Source: Beijerinckiaceae bacterium (lineage in GTDB: Bacteria > Bacteroidota > Bacteroidia > Chitinophagales > Chitinophagaceae). From it: 62,147 nucleotides of DNA. Of this stretch, positions 41,794 through 50,866 are shown in pieces. The DNA is taken from assembly GCA_903970475.1 (NCBI GenBank), contig CAJCIQ010000190.1, positions 1-62,147 on the forward strand. Reading direction: 5' to 3'. The notes beneath the pieces are model-generated. The model saw only the letters and a list, made by a program, of their open reading frames with translations, had not been told where the DNA came from and made no database searches. Within the stretch, counting starts at the first letter, position 1. The number at the start of each line of letters is the position of its first letter. The translations under genes and the position numbers were made by a program.

Positions 41794-42387
41794 TTATTCT
41801 TCTCCCTTTCTTTGATGATGGGCGATCCTTTTTTCAATGCGGGCATCCGGAATGATCCAAATCAGGGCAACCACGTAATAGAGCCCAATGCCTATGGGTG
41901 CGTAGAAAAAAGCCAAGACAATCGCGCCCGCATAGATGACAATGGACAACTTCCCCTTACGGTCATCACCCAACGCCTCCGCCAGCGCTGGGTTGTGCGC
42001 ATTGACGACCAACCTCCGTTCCAGGATGTAATAAGCCACCCCACACATTATTAGAATACCCCCGTAGAGCACTACAGGCCAACTGGAGAAGCACTCATCG
42101 CCCATCCATTCGGTCACAAACGGGATAAGGGAGAGCCAAAACAATAAATTGAGGTTGGCCCATAGTACAGAGCCGTCGATTTTCTCCACCATATAAAACA
42201 AATGATGGTGATTGTTCCAATAAATGCCTACATAAACAAAGCTGAGTAGATAGCCCAGAAACTGGGGCCATAGCGGAAACAAATCTTTGAGCGTATGCCC
42301 GTGAGGCACATGAAGCTCCAATACCATGATGGTGATTATAATGGCCAGTACACCATCGCTAAAAGCTTCCAGACGTCCTTTTTTCAT
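41794..42387 (-). CDS. TMEM175-family (DUF1211) potassium-channel-like membrane protein
   Basis: The start MKKGRLEAFSDGVLAIIITIMVLEL is here represented by its signature RLEAFSDGVLAI, which is the R-x3-FSDG motif forming the selectivity filter of TMEM175 channels. Six hydrophobic helices follow in 197 residues, the usual bacterial length of one 6-helix unit. Bacterial members assemble as tetramers and leak potassium. It is followed 13 bp later by the phosphoesterase gene. Confidence 0.88.
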   Translation of the reverse strand: MKKGRLEAFSDGVLAIIITIMVLELHVPHGHTLKDLFPLWPQFLGYLLSFVYVGIYWNNHHHLFYMVEKIDGSVLWANLNLLFWLSLIPFVTEWMGDECFSSWPVVLYGGILIMCGVAYYILERRLVVNAHNPALAEALGDDRKGKLSIVIYAGAIVLAFFYAPIGIGLYYVVALIWIIPDARIEKRIAHHQRKGEE

Positions 42388-42424
42388 AAGCCATAACCTA
42401 TTTACGGCTAAATTAAGGGAATCC

Positions 42425-44872
42425 CTATTCCGCCCGGAGGCTTTTTACCGGATTTGCACGAGCTGCTTTCAAAGCCTGCAACCCCACACTCATAGACGTT
42501 ATAAAAAAGCCTAAGCATCCAGCTAAGCCAAAGATCCACCAGGGTATGGCTACCCTATTGGCATAATTGCTCAACCACTGGTTCATGATTAACCAGGCAA
42601 TGGGTGCGGCGATGATAAAGGCTATGCCACAGAGTGCGAGGAAGTCCCCTGACAGCAGGCTTATGATTTGAAATTCGGTTGCACCCAGTACCTTTCGAAT
42701 CCCAATCTCTTTAGTCCTTTGCACAGATAAAAAGGTTGACAGGCTAAATAACCCTATGGCAGAAAGCAGAATGGCTATGGTAGAGAAGTACTCCATCATG
42801 CGACTCAGCCTTTCTTTGTCATTGTATAACGCGTTGATGTCTTTATCCAGAAAAGAAGATTCAAATACCCGTTCAGGGAACCAACGATCCCAAACCTTGT
42901 GCACGTAAGCTACAGTTTCAGGAATATGGTCGGCCTGTATGCGAATGGCAAACTGGGTAAACCGGGGTGCATTCACATCCATGATCAGCGGCTGCATGGG
43001 TTGATCTAAGGTATTAAAATTAAAATCCCTGATCACGCCAATGACATATCCCTTTTTCCCGGTTCCTTGTTCCCCGCGGATGATGCGTTTGCCAATGGCA
43101 TCCGCTGGGCTTTTCCAACCAAAGGATTTGACTGCCGACTCATTCAAAAGGAAAGCATTCAAATGGTCCGTGCCCTGTGCTTTAGAAAAATCCCTCCCTG
43201 CTACCAGCGGAATGTGAAAGGTGGCTAAAAAGGTGTAGTCAACAGAAACCCAAGGAACAAATATGTTATCCTGGCTTGTATAGCCTTCCGGGATGACCAA
43301 ACCCTTCACAAATCCCTGGCCGGGTAAATCAGAGGTTGCCGTAGCCGCTTCCACACGTGAATACTTGAGCAATTCCTCCGTGAAGGAGTTCATCCGCTGC
43401 CTTAGGTTGGCATCCACCGCGTAATCGATGCTCGAAGCCCCACTTCCAAATATAGGTACGGTCAGGATCTGTTCTTTCTGAAAACCCAGGGGCTTGTTCC
43501 TTAAATATTGAAGCTGACGATAAACCACAACAGCACCAATAGCCAGTACTATGGAAATGGCAAACTGTGCCACCAGCAATGTCTTCCTAAGCAGGTTTTT
43601 TTGCTTGATGATTCCACCCTTACTCTTCAAGGCTGCCGGTTCAAACCGGGTGAGGAATAAAGCAGGATATACCCCTGCCAGCAGTCCCATGGCCAGGAAA
43701 ACAACAGTGAATATCGTGAGGTCATGTAGGTTTAACCAGGTAAACCTGGGGAGGTGCTTATCCGTTAATTGGTTGAGTATGGGCATACCCAGGGATGCAA
43801 GGATTAAAGCCAGCAAAAAGGCCAACAAACTAATGACCAATTGCTCCCTCATAATTTGCCCGATGAGGCGCCCGCGGCTTGCCCCCAATACTTTTCTCAT
43901 CCCAATTTCCTTGGCCCGGGTGCTGGCCCTGGCAATCGACAAGTTGATGAAATTGACATTGGCGATGAAAAGAATGAGTAAAGCAATACCCATGAATATG
44001 TAGATATAAGTCATGGAGTTGTTACTGGGATTGTTGAGCACTTCCGATGCTTTCAAGTGTATATCCGCCAAGGGCTGGGCCTCTATGTTATGCAACAAAG
44101 CACTGCGATGATCAGCATATTGCTGGAACAAGTCATTCAACTGTTTGTTCAATTCCTGACCCTTCGTTCCTGGATTGACCAATACAAAGGTGGTCACCGG
44201 GTTGAATATCCAATCCCGTTTCAGAAAGTCACTCATGGAAGGCGTTTCCACTGCATATAGGGACTCAAAGGAAATGAGGAAATCAAACGTACAATCAGAA
44301 TTACCGGGAATGTCTTTTACCAGACCTGTGACTACCAAAGGAAGGGCATGATCATAGAGGATGGTTTTCCCCAGGGGGTCCTTATTGCCAAAGTATTTCC
44401 TGGCCATCCTTTCCGTCAGAACTACTTTACCTGGTGTATTCAAGGCCGTATTGGGATCTCCTTCTATAAAAGTGAAACTGATGATGGAAAACAAACTGTT
44501 GTCTGAGAAATAGACATCACTTTCATGAAATCGCTTTGCCCCGGTTGTGTCCCCTACCTCAACCTCTCCTCCCCGCTGATACATGCGGGCCATCTGCCTG
44601 ACATTGGGCAGGTTTTGTTTGATTACCTGCCCCAGAATAATGGGCGTAGTTGATTCAGGGGTGATTTGTCCACCGACTTTGGTAATGAAATTGACCCGGT
44701 AAATCTGCTGGAGCTGACGGTTGAAGGTATTGTAACTGAACTCGTAACGGATATATACCAATATAAGTATGCAACAGGCCATGCCAACTGACAGCCCAAA
44801 CAGGTTGACAAATGCAGTTAATTTATCTTTTCGTAGATTCCTAATTGCCGTTTTAAAATCGATGGCATTCAT
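42425..44872 (-). CDS. MacB/FtsX-type ABC transporter permease (815 aa), second copy
   Basis: It has the same plan as the gene at 5097-7508: N-terminal helix (FGLSVGMACCILILVYI), periplasmic MacB_PCD-like domain, first FtsX core with AKEIGMRKVLGA, a second periplasmic domain, and a last FtsX core with TKEIGIRKVLGA, ending in NPVKSLRAE just like its paralogue. The identical C-terminal ending and coupling motifs show that the two share ancestry. No ATPase is adjacent. The substrate is unknown. Confidence 0.9.
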   Translation of the reverse strand: MNAIDFKTAIRNLRKDKLTAFVNLFGLSVGMACCILILVYIRYEFSYNTFNRQLQQIYRVNFITKVGGQITPESTTPIILGQVIKQNLPNVRQMARMYQRGGEVEVGDTTGAKRFHESDVYFSDNSLFSIISFTFIEGDPNTALNTPGKVVLTERMARKYFGNKDPLGKTILYDHALPLVVTGLVKDIPGNSDCTFDFLISFESLYAVETPSMSDFLKRDWIFNPVTTFVLVNPGTKGQELNKQLNDLFQQYADHRSALLHNIEAQPLADIHLKASEVLNNPSNNSMTYIYIFMGIALLILFIANVNFINLSIARASTRAKEIGMRKVLGASRGRLIGQIMREQLVISLLAFLLALILASLGMPILNQLTDKHLPRFTWLNLHDLTIFTVVFLAMGLLAGVYPALFLTRFEPAALKSKGGIIKQKNLLRKTLLVAQFAISIVLAIGAVVVYRQLQYLRNKPLGFQKEQILTVPIFGSGASSIDYAVDANLRQRMNSFTEELLKYSRVEAATATSDLPGQGFVKGLVIPEGYTSQDNIFVPWVSVDYTFLATFHIPLVAGRDFSKAQGTDHLNAFLLNESAVKSFGWKSPADAIGKRIIRGEQGTGKKGYVIGVIRDFNFNTLDQPMQPLIMDVNAPRFTQFAIRIQADHIPETVAYVHKVWDRWFPERVFESSFLDKDINALYNDKERLSRMMEYFSTIAILLSAIGLFSLSTFLSVQRTKEIGIRKVLGATEFQIISLLSGDFLALCGIAFIIAAPIAWLIMNQWLSNYANRVAIPWWIFGLAGCLGFFITSMSVGLQALKAARANPVKSLRAE

Positions 44873-44945
44873 ATGGTTACAGATCCCCTTTTGGCAGGAG
44901 CCGATTAAAATACGGCGTTTTTCGTAAGAAACCTAGTGGAGGGCG

Positions 44946-45605
44946 CTAAATTCTGGCGATGGCGCTGTAAATCATAGCCCTTCCAAACAAAGATGGTCGT
45001 TGTCCTAATTTTTGAACCTGGCTAAATCCATTTTTATGCAATAAGCCAGATAAGGAAGAAAAGCTTAAGGGATAGGGCACCCAGGGATTGGATTGATCCG
45101 AATCATATTCCACCAGGATCAGTCCAGCCGAGTCCATCAACCAGTTACGGGCCATTTGCAGAAAGGCAGCCTGGTCGGCCACGTAATGCAAGGAATTAGC
45201 CATGAGTAATCCATCAAAGCGAAACATGGGTAATCCTGAGGGCGCAACCCCCATAGCCATACCTTCGGTTAATAGATCCCTTTGGATATCCTCACTGGGT
45301 TGTTCCGTCTGAAAATCCAGGCCTGTTACAAAATTCCTTTGCAGCTTATGCACCTTTATTCCTTTGGGAAAGGGCCCATATCGAAGAATATGGGATCTTT
45401 GATCAACGGCATAGATCTGACTGCCTTTGGGTAAAAGGGTGCTCAGGGCATAAGTGAATAGTCCTTCCCCACAGCCCAGGTCCGCCCAGGTCTGCGGCCA
45501 AGATCCTAAGACCGCACTCCCGGCTGGGCTGGCCCCGTCCGAAGCGACGCGACCAGGAGGCCCCCCGGCAGGTTTAATCAAATCTATGGCTTCCTGGATT
45601 TCCAT
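44946..45605 (-). CDS. SAM-dependent methyltransferase
   Basis: A single class I methyltransferase domain of 219 residues: motif I is WADLGCGEGLFTYAL, the motif II acid is in IYAVDQRS, and motif IV-like FDGLLMANSLHYV follows. The frame continues upstream to 45806, but codons before the ATG at 45605 run against the divergent MFS gene and read as junk. The second half is typical of the UbiE-like group but shows no diagnostic substrate motif. Its start is 51 bp from the start of the divergent MFS gene. Confidence 0.8.
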   Translation of the reverse strand: MEIQEAIDLIKPAGGPPGRVASDGASPAGSAVLGSWPQTWADLGCGEGLFTYALSTLLPKGSQIYAVDQRSHILRYGPFPKGIKVHKLQRNFVTGLDFQTEQPSEDIQRDLLTEGMAMGVAPSGLPMFRFDGLLMANSLHYVADQAAFLQMARNWLMDSAGLILVEYDSDQSNPWVPYPLSFSSLSGLLHKNGFSQVQKLGQRPSLFGRAMIYSAIARI

Positions 45606-45634
45606 ATCTAAAGCTAAATTAACGGATATGGGGT

Positions 45635-45642
45635 TAAATTTG
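45635..45642 (+). promoter_or_regulatory. Minus-7 box of the YbjJ-like MFS gene
   Basis: TAAATTTG matches TAnnTTTG exactly and ends 14 bp before the ATG at 45657. No minus-33 TTG is evident. Confidence 0.4.
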
Positions 45643-45656
45643 CCTCCTTTCAACCC

Positions 45657-46829
45657 ATGACCAGCGAGATTCAGGCCCCCGTAAAATCCAATTCCATCCC
45701 TTCTCTGAACAAACTCAGGGTAGCTAACGCCGTTTTCTTCTTCCTTTCGGGATTGGGGTATTCTTCCTGGGCGTCCAGGATACCTTCCATGCAGAACAAG
45801 CTTCACCTCAATGAAGCCGAATTGGGAGCCGTATTATTTGCCCTACCTATTGGGTTGATGCTGACGCTACCGGCCACAGGAAGGTTGCTGGGAAAATTCA
45901 ACAGCCGTAGTATATTGTTTGTGGGTGTCCTTATATTCAACGCCATGTTAGGCATTGCCGGTTTTTCAGTGCATACCTGGCAACTCGTCCTGATATTATT
46001 CTGCTTCGGATCGGCCCGAAATCTGTTCAATATTTCTTTGAACGCACAGGCCGTCAGCGTACAAAAGCTGTTTAACCGCTCCATTATGACCACCTTCCAT
46101 GGGATCTGGAGCCTGGCGGGCTTTGCCGGTGCAGGTTTAGGGTACCTGATGGTACAGTACAATATTTATACGTCCTACCACTTACTGTTTGTCAGTGTAG
46201 GAATGACCATCACTGCGATATTGGCTTACCCTCACCTGTTATACGATAAACCTACTGCCCCTATTGAAAAGAAACCCTGGTTTTCCTTACCCGACAGACA
46301 CCTCCTCAAATTCTCCTTGATTTGCTTTGCCTCTATGGCCTGCGAAAATACCATGTACGATTGGAGCGGTATATACTTCCGGAAAGCAGTTGGAACCTCC
46401 AAAGCCACCGCCACAGCGGCTTTTGCCGTTTATATGATATCCATGACCATTGGCAGATTCACCGGAGACAAGGTCGTGGGCAAGACAGGCATAAGGAATC
46501 TATTAAAATACAGTGGCCTGTTGATCTTTGCGGGACTTTTGCTGGCAGCCCTGGCGCCTATATCTATTGTAGCAGGTGCCGGTTTCGTGTTGGTGGGGTT
46601 AGGCGTTTCCTGTATAGTACCCCTGGTATTCAGTATGGCAGGTCAATCTAAAACGATGAGCAGCGGACCCGCGCTTGCCGCCATCTCCACAGTAGGCTAC
46701 CTTGGATTCCTCATCGTTCCACCCCTGGTAGGATTTGTAGCCCAATGGTCAAACCTTCAATGGTCCTTTGGAATTATCGGTTGCCTGGGGGCTTTAATTA
46801 CGGTAATGTCGTCTACGCTTACGCCCTGA
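45657..46829 (+). CDS. MFS transporter, YbjJ-like
   Basis: A twelve-helix MFS protein of 390 residues. The start NAVFFFLSGLGYSSWASRIP followed by LGAVLFALPIGLMLTLPATGRL is the pattern of the YbjJ/FHS-like sugar-transporter-related group. The middle segment with SFHGIWSLAGFAGAGLGYL-like residues (written here FHGIWSLAGFAGAG) also fits. Substrate is unknown; relatives are poorly characterised. Its last 11 bp overlap the convergent AraC gene. Confidence 0.82.
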   Translation: MTSEIQAPVKSNSIPSLNKLRVANAVFFFLSGLGYSSWASRIPSMQNKLHLNEAELGAVLFALPIGLMLTLPATGRLLGKFNSRSILFVGVLIFNAMLGIAGFSVHTWQLVLILFCFGSARNLFNISLNAQAVSVQKLFNRSIMTTFHGIWSLAGFAGAGLGYLMVQYNIYTSYHLLFVSVGMTITAILAYPHLLYDKPTAPIEKKPWFSLPDRHLLKFSLICFASMACENTMYDWSGIYFRKAVGTSKATATAAFAVYMISMTIGRFTGDKVVGKTGIRNLLKYSGLLIFAGLLLAALAPISIVAGAGFVLVGLGVSCIVPLVFSMAGQSKTMSSGPALAAISTVGYLGFLIVPPLVGFVAQWSNLQWSFGIIGCLGALITVMSSTLTP

Positions 46830-47718
46830 ACTCAGAAGGTTTTAGCTGCGTATGCTTCTTGAAGAAATTATTGAAGTGGGAGGGCTCCTCAAACCCCAAC
46901 CCATAAGCCACCTCGGAAATATTCCAATCTGTATGCCGGAGCAACACCTTGGCCTCCTGCAATACCCGCTCCGCAATCAGCACGGTTGTCGTTTTACCCG
47001 TCACTTCTTTGAGGGCCCGGTTCAAGTGATTGACGTGCACGGACAACTGATCGGCGAATTCCGAAGCCTTTCTTAACCTTACCTGTTGTTGGGGGGATTC
47101 CACCGGAAATTGCCTTTCCAACAGTTCTACAAACAAGGTAGATATTCTGGTTGATGCGTTGGGATGTGCATAAACCGGAAGATCGGCATTCATTTTTTGG
47201 GCACTGTGAATCAACTCGAACACATAATTGCGCAAGGCATCATACTTATAGGCGTATTCGGAGCCTATTTCCGCGATCATTCGCTCAAATATCCCTTTCA
47301 CTGCTTGCATCTGCGTTTCCGTCAGTTGGAATAAAGGGTTACCATTTGGTTTAAAGACGGGAAAATCCTGAACCCTTCCACTACTGTGCTGATTAATAAA
47401 AGCTTCCGTGAAAATGCAAAAATAACCGGATTGCTTATCCTCCAGGCTTTCACATTGGTAGGGGATATGGGGTCCGGCAAACATAAGTCCGTAGTCCTGG
47501 ACGTCCAGGCTTCGGTCGGCATAATGGAACCGGTTCTTACCAATCAAAAGAGCAATCTTATAGTAATTACGCCGGCCGTAAGGTAAGGGTTTGGCCCCAG
47601 CCCCTGCAAAGATGCCCCTTGGAAATACGTTGAAATGACCGATCTCTTTCTGTAGATTTTCAGGGATCCAGGAGAGTTTTGCCTGATAAAAGTGCTCAAG
47701 TGTTTCGATCGTAGGCAT
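46819..47718 (-). CDS. AraC-family transcriptional regulator
   Basis: Two helix-turn-helix motifs fill the C-terminal 100 residues: the first near ASEFADQLSVHVNHLNRAL, the second at WNISEVAYGLGFEEPSHFNN, followed by the family-typical FFKKHTQLKPSEFR. The N-terminal part is a cupin-like effector domain (NYYKIALLIGKNRFHYADR). The upstream extension to 47775 includes the promoter-like TAATTTTG box on the minus strand, so I start at 47718. The regulated gene may be the convergent MFS transporter or the divergent exporter operon; position does not decide. Confidence 0.88.
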   Translation of the reverse strand: MPTIETLEHFYQAKLSWIPENLQKEIGHFNVFPRGIFAGAGAKPLPYGRRNYYKIALLIGKNRFHYADRSLDVQDYGLMFAGPHIPYQCESLEDKQSGYFCIFTEAFINQHSSGRVQDFPVFKPNGNPLFQLTETQMQAVKGIFERMIAEIGSEYAYKYDALRNYVFELIHSAQKMNADLPVYAHPNASTRISTLFVELLERQFPVESPQQQVRLRKASEFADQLSVHVNHLNRALKEVTGKTTTVLIAERVLQEAKVLLRHTDWNISEVAYGLGFEEPSHFNNFFKKHTQLKPSEFRA

Positions 47719-47721
47719 AAA

Positions 47722-47729
47722 CAAAATTA
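47722..47729 (-). promoter_or_regulatory. Minus-7 box three bases before the AraC start
   Basis: The minus strand reads TAATTTTG, an exact TAnnTTTG match, ending three bases before the ATG at 47718. A second identical copy lies at 47773-47780 on the same strand. Confidence 0.45.
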
Positions 47730-47789
47730 CGAAATCCTTGTCCCGCGACCATGCCTGGCTGAAACCAGTCAGCAAAATTATTTTTTAAT

Positions 47790-47808
47790 CAAATGATTAA
47801 ATCATTTG
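47790..47808. promoter_or_regulatory. 19-bp operator of the TetR-TolC-ABC operon
   Basis: CAAATGATT, one A, AATCATTTG form a perfect inverted repeat. Its right end coincides with the minus-33 TTG (47806-47808) of the promoter, so a bound repressor would block RNA polymerase. The TetR protein at 47842-48600 is the obvious binder. Confidence 0.7.
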
Positions 47809-47837
47809 TTTAAATCAATTTTTTACATATAATTTTG
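47806..47837 (+). promoter_or_regulatory. Promoter of the TetR-TolC-HlyD-ABC operon
   Basis: TTG (47806-47808), a 21-bp spacer and TAATTTTG (47830-47837) form a complete Bacteroidota promoter with the same spacing as the one at 32425-32456. The minus-7 box ends four bases before the ATG at 47842, so the message is probably leaderless. Confidence 0.6.
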
Positions 47838-47841
47838 TGTC

Positions 47842-48600
47842 ATGCCAGCGCCTAAATCCCAAAAGAAGGTCCCCTCAAAGACCACCAAGGTCGAGCCGGG
47901 AAAAGCGGCCAAGTCGTCTAAGGCAAGCCCACCAAAGGCTTTGCCCAAGGTCAGCGCACGCGCCGAAGCGGCCTCCAACCAAACCGACCGCTCAACCGAG
48001 GCCCGTATTAAAGCCGCCGCCAAAAAGCTATTCACCCAAAAAGGTTTTGATGGCGTTCGTACCAGGGACATCGCCGAAGAAGCCGGCATTAATCTAGCCC
48101 TACTCAATTATTACTTCAGGAATAAGCAGGCCCTATTTGACATCATCATGTGGGAAAACATGCAGTTGTTCCTGGGGCATATCCTTCAATACTTTAAGGA
48201 CAATCAGGACCCTTTGGATATACAGATGCAATTCCTGTCCGAGAAATATATAGACATGCTCATGGATAATCCCAACCTACCCTTCTTTGTACTTCAGAAC
48301 ATGCAGGGATTAACGGATATAGACTTATCCAAGTCAGGGCACCCCATGTTCAAAGAGATTGGGAAAATGAGGAATGCTTTTCTGGATAAGATACAGGCAA
48401 GTATAGACGCAGGAGAGATCAAATCCATTCATCCCCTCCATTTTATAGCCAACTTAATGGGGATGCTCATATTCCCATTCATAGCAAAGAACCTGTTGAT
48501 GTCCAGGGTTGGAAATATGTCCAATCAGGAGTTCGAGGCCTTGATGCATGAACGTAAGAAGCTCATACCGATTTGGATCAAAAACATGCTCGCACCATAA
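47842..48600 (+). CDS. TetR-family regulator with a basic Lys/Ala/Pro-rich N-terminal tail (CecR-like position)
   Basis: The TetR helix-turn-helix begins near residue 52 (EARIKAAAKKLFTQKGFDGV, then TRDIAEEAGINLALLNYYFR). Before it come about 50 residues dominated by Lys, Ala, Pro and Ser (KSQKKVPSKTTKVEPG and PPKALPKVSARA), a histone-like, probably unfolded tail that could bind DNA non-specifically. No later ATG could begin the TetR domain. The C-terminal ligand domain has LMDNPNLPFFVLQNMQG, as in the CecR/YbiH group. It is the first gene of the exporter operon and probably represses it through the palindrome at 47790-47808. Confidence 0.85.
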   Translation: MPAPKSQKKVPSKTTKVEPGKAAKSSKASPPKALPKVSARAEAASNQTDRSTEARIKAAAKKLFTQKGFDGVRTRDIAEEAGINLALLNYYFRNKQALFDIIMWENMQLFLGHILQYFKDNQDPLDIQMQFLSEKYIDMLMDNPNLPFFVLQNMQGLTDIDLSKSGHPMFKEIGKMRNAFLDKIQASIDAGEIKSIHPLHFIANLMGMLIFPFIAKNLLMSRVGNMSNQEFEALMHERKKLIPIWIKNMLAP

Positions 48601-48628
48601 TAAAATTTGCACCATAAAATTTCCATTT

Positions 48629-49915
48629 ATGCGTTTTCCCATCCTCCTATGTGCCTTGTTTACCGTAGGGACGTGCGCGGCCCAAACCGGAGCCCAGGCG
48701 CCTCCACTGAAAATTGAGGACTGCTACCGGCTGGCCGAAAAAAATTACCCCCAGACCCGGGAAAGGGACCTGATCCGTTCTACCAGGGATTATACCGTCG
48801 GTAACCTGATCAAAGGCGTGATACCCCAATTATCCGTGAGGGGTTCAGCCACTTATCAGTCTGCGGTAACCAGCATTGATATTCCAAAGATTGCCGGCTC
48901 CCCCTTTGCGGGTTATAACCTGACCATTCCGAAAGACCAATACCTGTTGGATGGAGAAGTTTCCCAGACCCTGACCGACTTCGGCATCAATAAAGCCAAA
49001 CGCAAAGTCAGCACCGCCGACGCCGAAGTACAGGAGGAAAACCTGAACACCCAGCTTTATCAACTTCGGTCCAGGATCAATGATCTGTATTTTGGAGTCC
49101 TCTTGGTTGATGGTCAGTTAGCCCAGAATGAGTTATCCATTCAGGATATACAAACAGGCATTAGAAGCATGCAGGCCGCCGTAGATTACGGAACCAGTTT
49201 CCGGAGTAACCTGGAAAAGCTACAGGCTGATCTCCTCAGTACCCAGCAAAGATCTATAGAACTCCGGGCAACCCGCAGGGCTTACACCGATATGCTCAGT
49301 TTATTTTTAAATGAGGAAGTAACCGACAGCACCCAATTCACCATACCTGAAGCCCCAGCACTCATAGACAGCGTAAACAGACCAGAGTTAAAGTATTACG
49401 ATGCCCAGATCCATTCCTACTCAGAACAAAGAAGGCTTAACCGGCTCAATACTTATCCCCAACTCAACGCGTTCTTTCAGGGGGGCATAGGTCAGCCTTC
49501 CCCGGTCAATATGCTGTCCACCCAATTGTCCCCCTATTACCTGACAGGCCTTAGGCTTACCTGGAACTTCGGAGCATTGTATACGATTAAAAAGGACCAG
49601 CTCATCAACAAGAACAACCAGGACATGACCCATGCCGAGCGTAGCACATTTCTATTCAACACGGACCTGACCCTCAGACAGGAAAGTGCAGACGTCCGAA
49701 AATACGAGGCCATGATTCAATCCGACGACGAGATCATTTCCCTGAGAGCCTCCATCAAGACAGCCTCAACGGCCCAGTTGAAAAACGGCGTCTTGTCCGC
49801 CAATGACTATTTGTTGGACATTCACGCCGAAGCCCTGGCCAGACAGGATAAAGTCGTCCATCAAATACAGTTACTCATGTCCCAATACGAACACAAAACC
49901 ACTTCCGGCAACTAA
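48629..49915 (+). CDS. TolC-family outer-membrane efflux protein
   Basis: A signal peptide (ending CAAQ, about residue 18) precedes about 410 residues of long helices with the TolC duplications: IEDCYRLAEKNYPQ, IKGVIPQLSVRGS, and the periodic heptads QLYQLRSRINDLYFGVLL. TolC-like proteins form the trans-periplasmic exit duct. The start is the ATG at 48629; an upstream frame from 48548 lies inside the TetR gene. It precedes HlyD by 15 bp, so the duct, adaptor and ABC parts are made together. Confidence 0.9.
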   Translation: MRFPILLCALFTVGTCAAQTGAQAPPLKIEDCYRLAEKNYPQTRERDLIRSTRDYTVGNLIKGVIPQLSVRGSATYQSAVTSIDIPKIAGSPFAGYNLTIPKDQYLLDGEVSQTLTDFGINKAKRKVSTADAEVQEENLNTQLYQLRSRINDLYFGVLLVDGQLAQNELSIQDIQTGIRSMQAAVDYGTSFRSNLEKLQADLLSTQQRSIELRATRRAYTDMLSLFLNEEVTDSTQFTIPEAPALIDSVNRPELKYYDAQIHSYSEQRRLNRLNTYPQLNAFFQGGIGQPSPVNMLSTQLSPYYLTGLRLTWNFGALYTIKKDQLINKNNQDMTHAERSTFLFNTDLTLRQESADVRKYEAMIQSDDEIISLRASIKTASTAQLKNGVLSANDYLLDIHAEALARQDKVVHQIQLLMSQYEHKTTSGN

Positions 49916-49930
49916 AAAAGCTACTTCATC

Positions 49931-50863
49931 ATGAAAAAGTACATCCTCATCCTCCCCATACTCAGCTGCCTGCTAGCCTGCAACAGGAATAAACTCAATA
50001 CGGACGCCTCCGGGGTATTCGAGTCAGAAGAAGTCATCGTCAGCGCCCAGCAAAGTGGGCAATTACTTCGCTTTACGGTGCACGAAGGTGATACCCTCAC
50101 CGAAGGACAGGTGGTTGGCAATATCGACGTTTCCAATATTATCCTGCAACAAGCCCAGGTGAAGGCCACCATTCAGGCTTTGGAGATGAAAAAAACAAAT
50201 CCCGTTCCCCAAAGAGAACTGGTTCAACGCCAACTGGCTGTTCTCCAATCTCAATTGGAACAACAGCAAAGGGAAAAAACGAGGACTGAGAATCTCCTGA
50301 AAGCCGATGCCGCTACCCAAAAGCAACTGGACGATATCAACTCCAGCATCGACCAGATCAATAAACAAATTGCTGTTTCCAAACAACAAATCAACCTGGA
50401 CAATTCCAATATATCCACCCAGAACAGCACCATTTTCTCTGAACAAGGGCCCCTGGAAAAATCGGTGGCTCAGATCCAGGATCAGATCAACAAAGGACAA
50501 GTTATTTCCCCCATTTCAGGTACCGTGCTTACCAAGTACGCCCAACAAGGGGAAATGACCACCATCGGCAAAGCCCTCTACAAGATGGCCAACCTGGATA
50601 CCATTCACCTTAAAGCCTATGTCACAGGAGCCCAATTGACCGAGATCAAATTGGGTCAACCCGTAAAAGTATACAGCGACCAGGGCAGGGACAACTACCG
50701 GGAATATGCCGGGCAGATCTATTGGATTTCAGACAAATCAGAGTTCACCCCCAAGACCATCCTCACCAAAGACGAAAGAGCAGATTTAGTGTATGCCGTA
50801 AAAATCAGGGTGGTCAACGATGGGTACATTAAACTGGGCATGTACGGGGAAGTTAAATTCTAA
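49931..50863 (+). CDS. HlyD-family membrane-fusion lipoprotein (YbhG-like)
   Basis: The lipoprotein signal ends LSCLLAC (cysteine 17), so the adaptor is anchored to the inner membrane. The biotinyl-lipoyl-like domain is VIVSAQQSGQLLRFTVHEG, the coiled-coil hairpin covers about 80-180 (rich in Gln and Leu heptads such as QLAVLQSQLEQQQREK), and the beta-barrel half is SPISGTVLTKYAQQGEM. This is the YbhG/YhiI layout, an adaptor linking ABC-2 exporters to TolC. It starts 15 bp after the TolC gene and ends 3 bp before the first ATPase gene. Confidence 0.9.
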   Translation: MKKYILILPILSCLLACNRNKLNTDASGVFESEEVIVSAQQSGQLLRFTVHEGDTLTEGQVVGNIDVSNIILQQAQVKATIQALEMKKTNPVPQRELVQRQLAVLQSQLEQQQREKTRTENLLKADAATQKQLDDINSSIDQINKQIAVSKQQINLDNSNISTQNSTIFSEQGPLEKSVAQIQDQINKGQVISPISGTVLTKYAQQGEMTTIGKALYKMANLDTIHLKAYVTGAQLTEIKLGQPVKVYSDQGRDNYREYAGQIYWISDKSEFTPKTILTKDERADLVYAVKIRVVNDGYIKLGMYGEVKF

Positions 50864-50866
50864 CAC

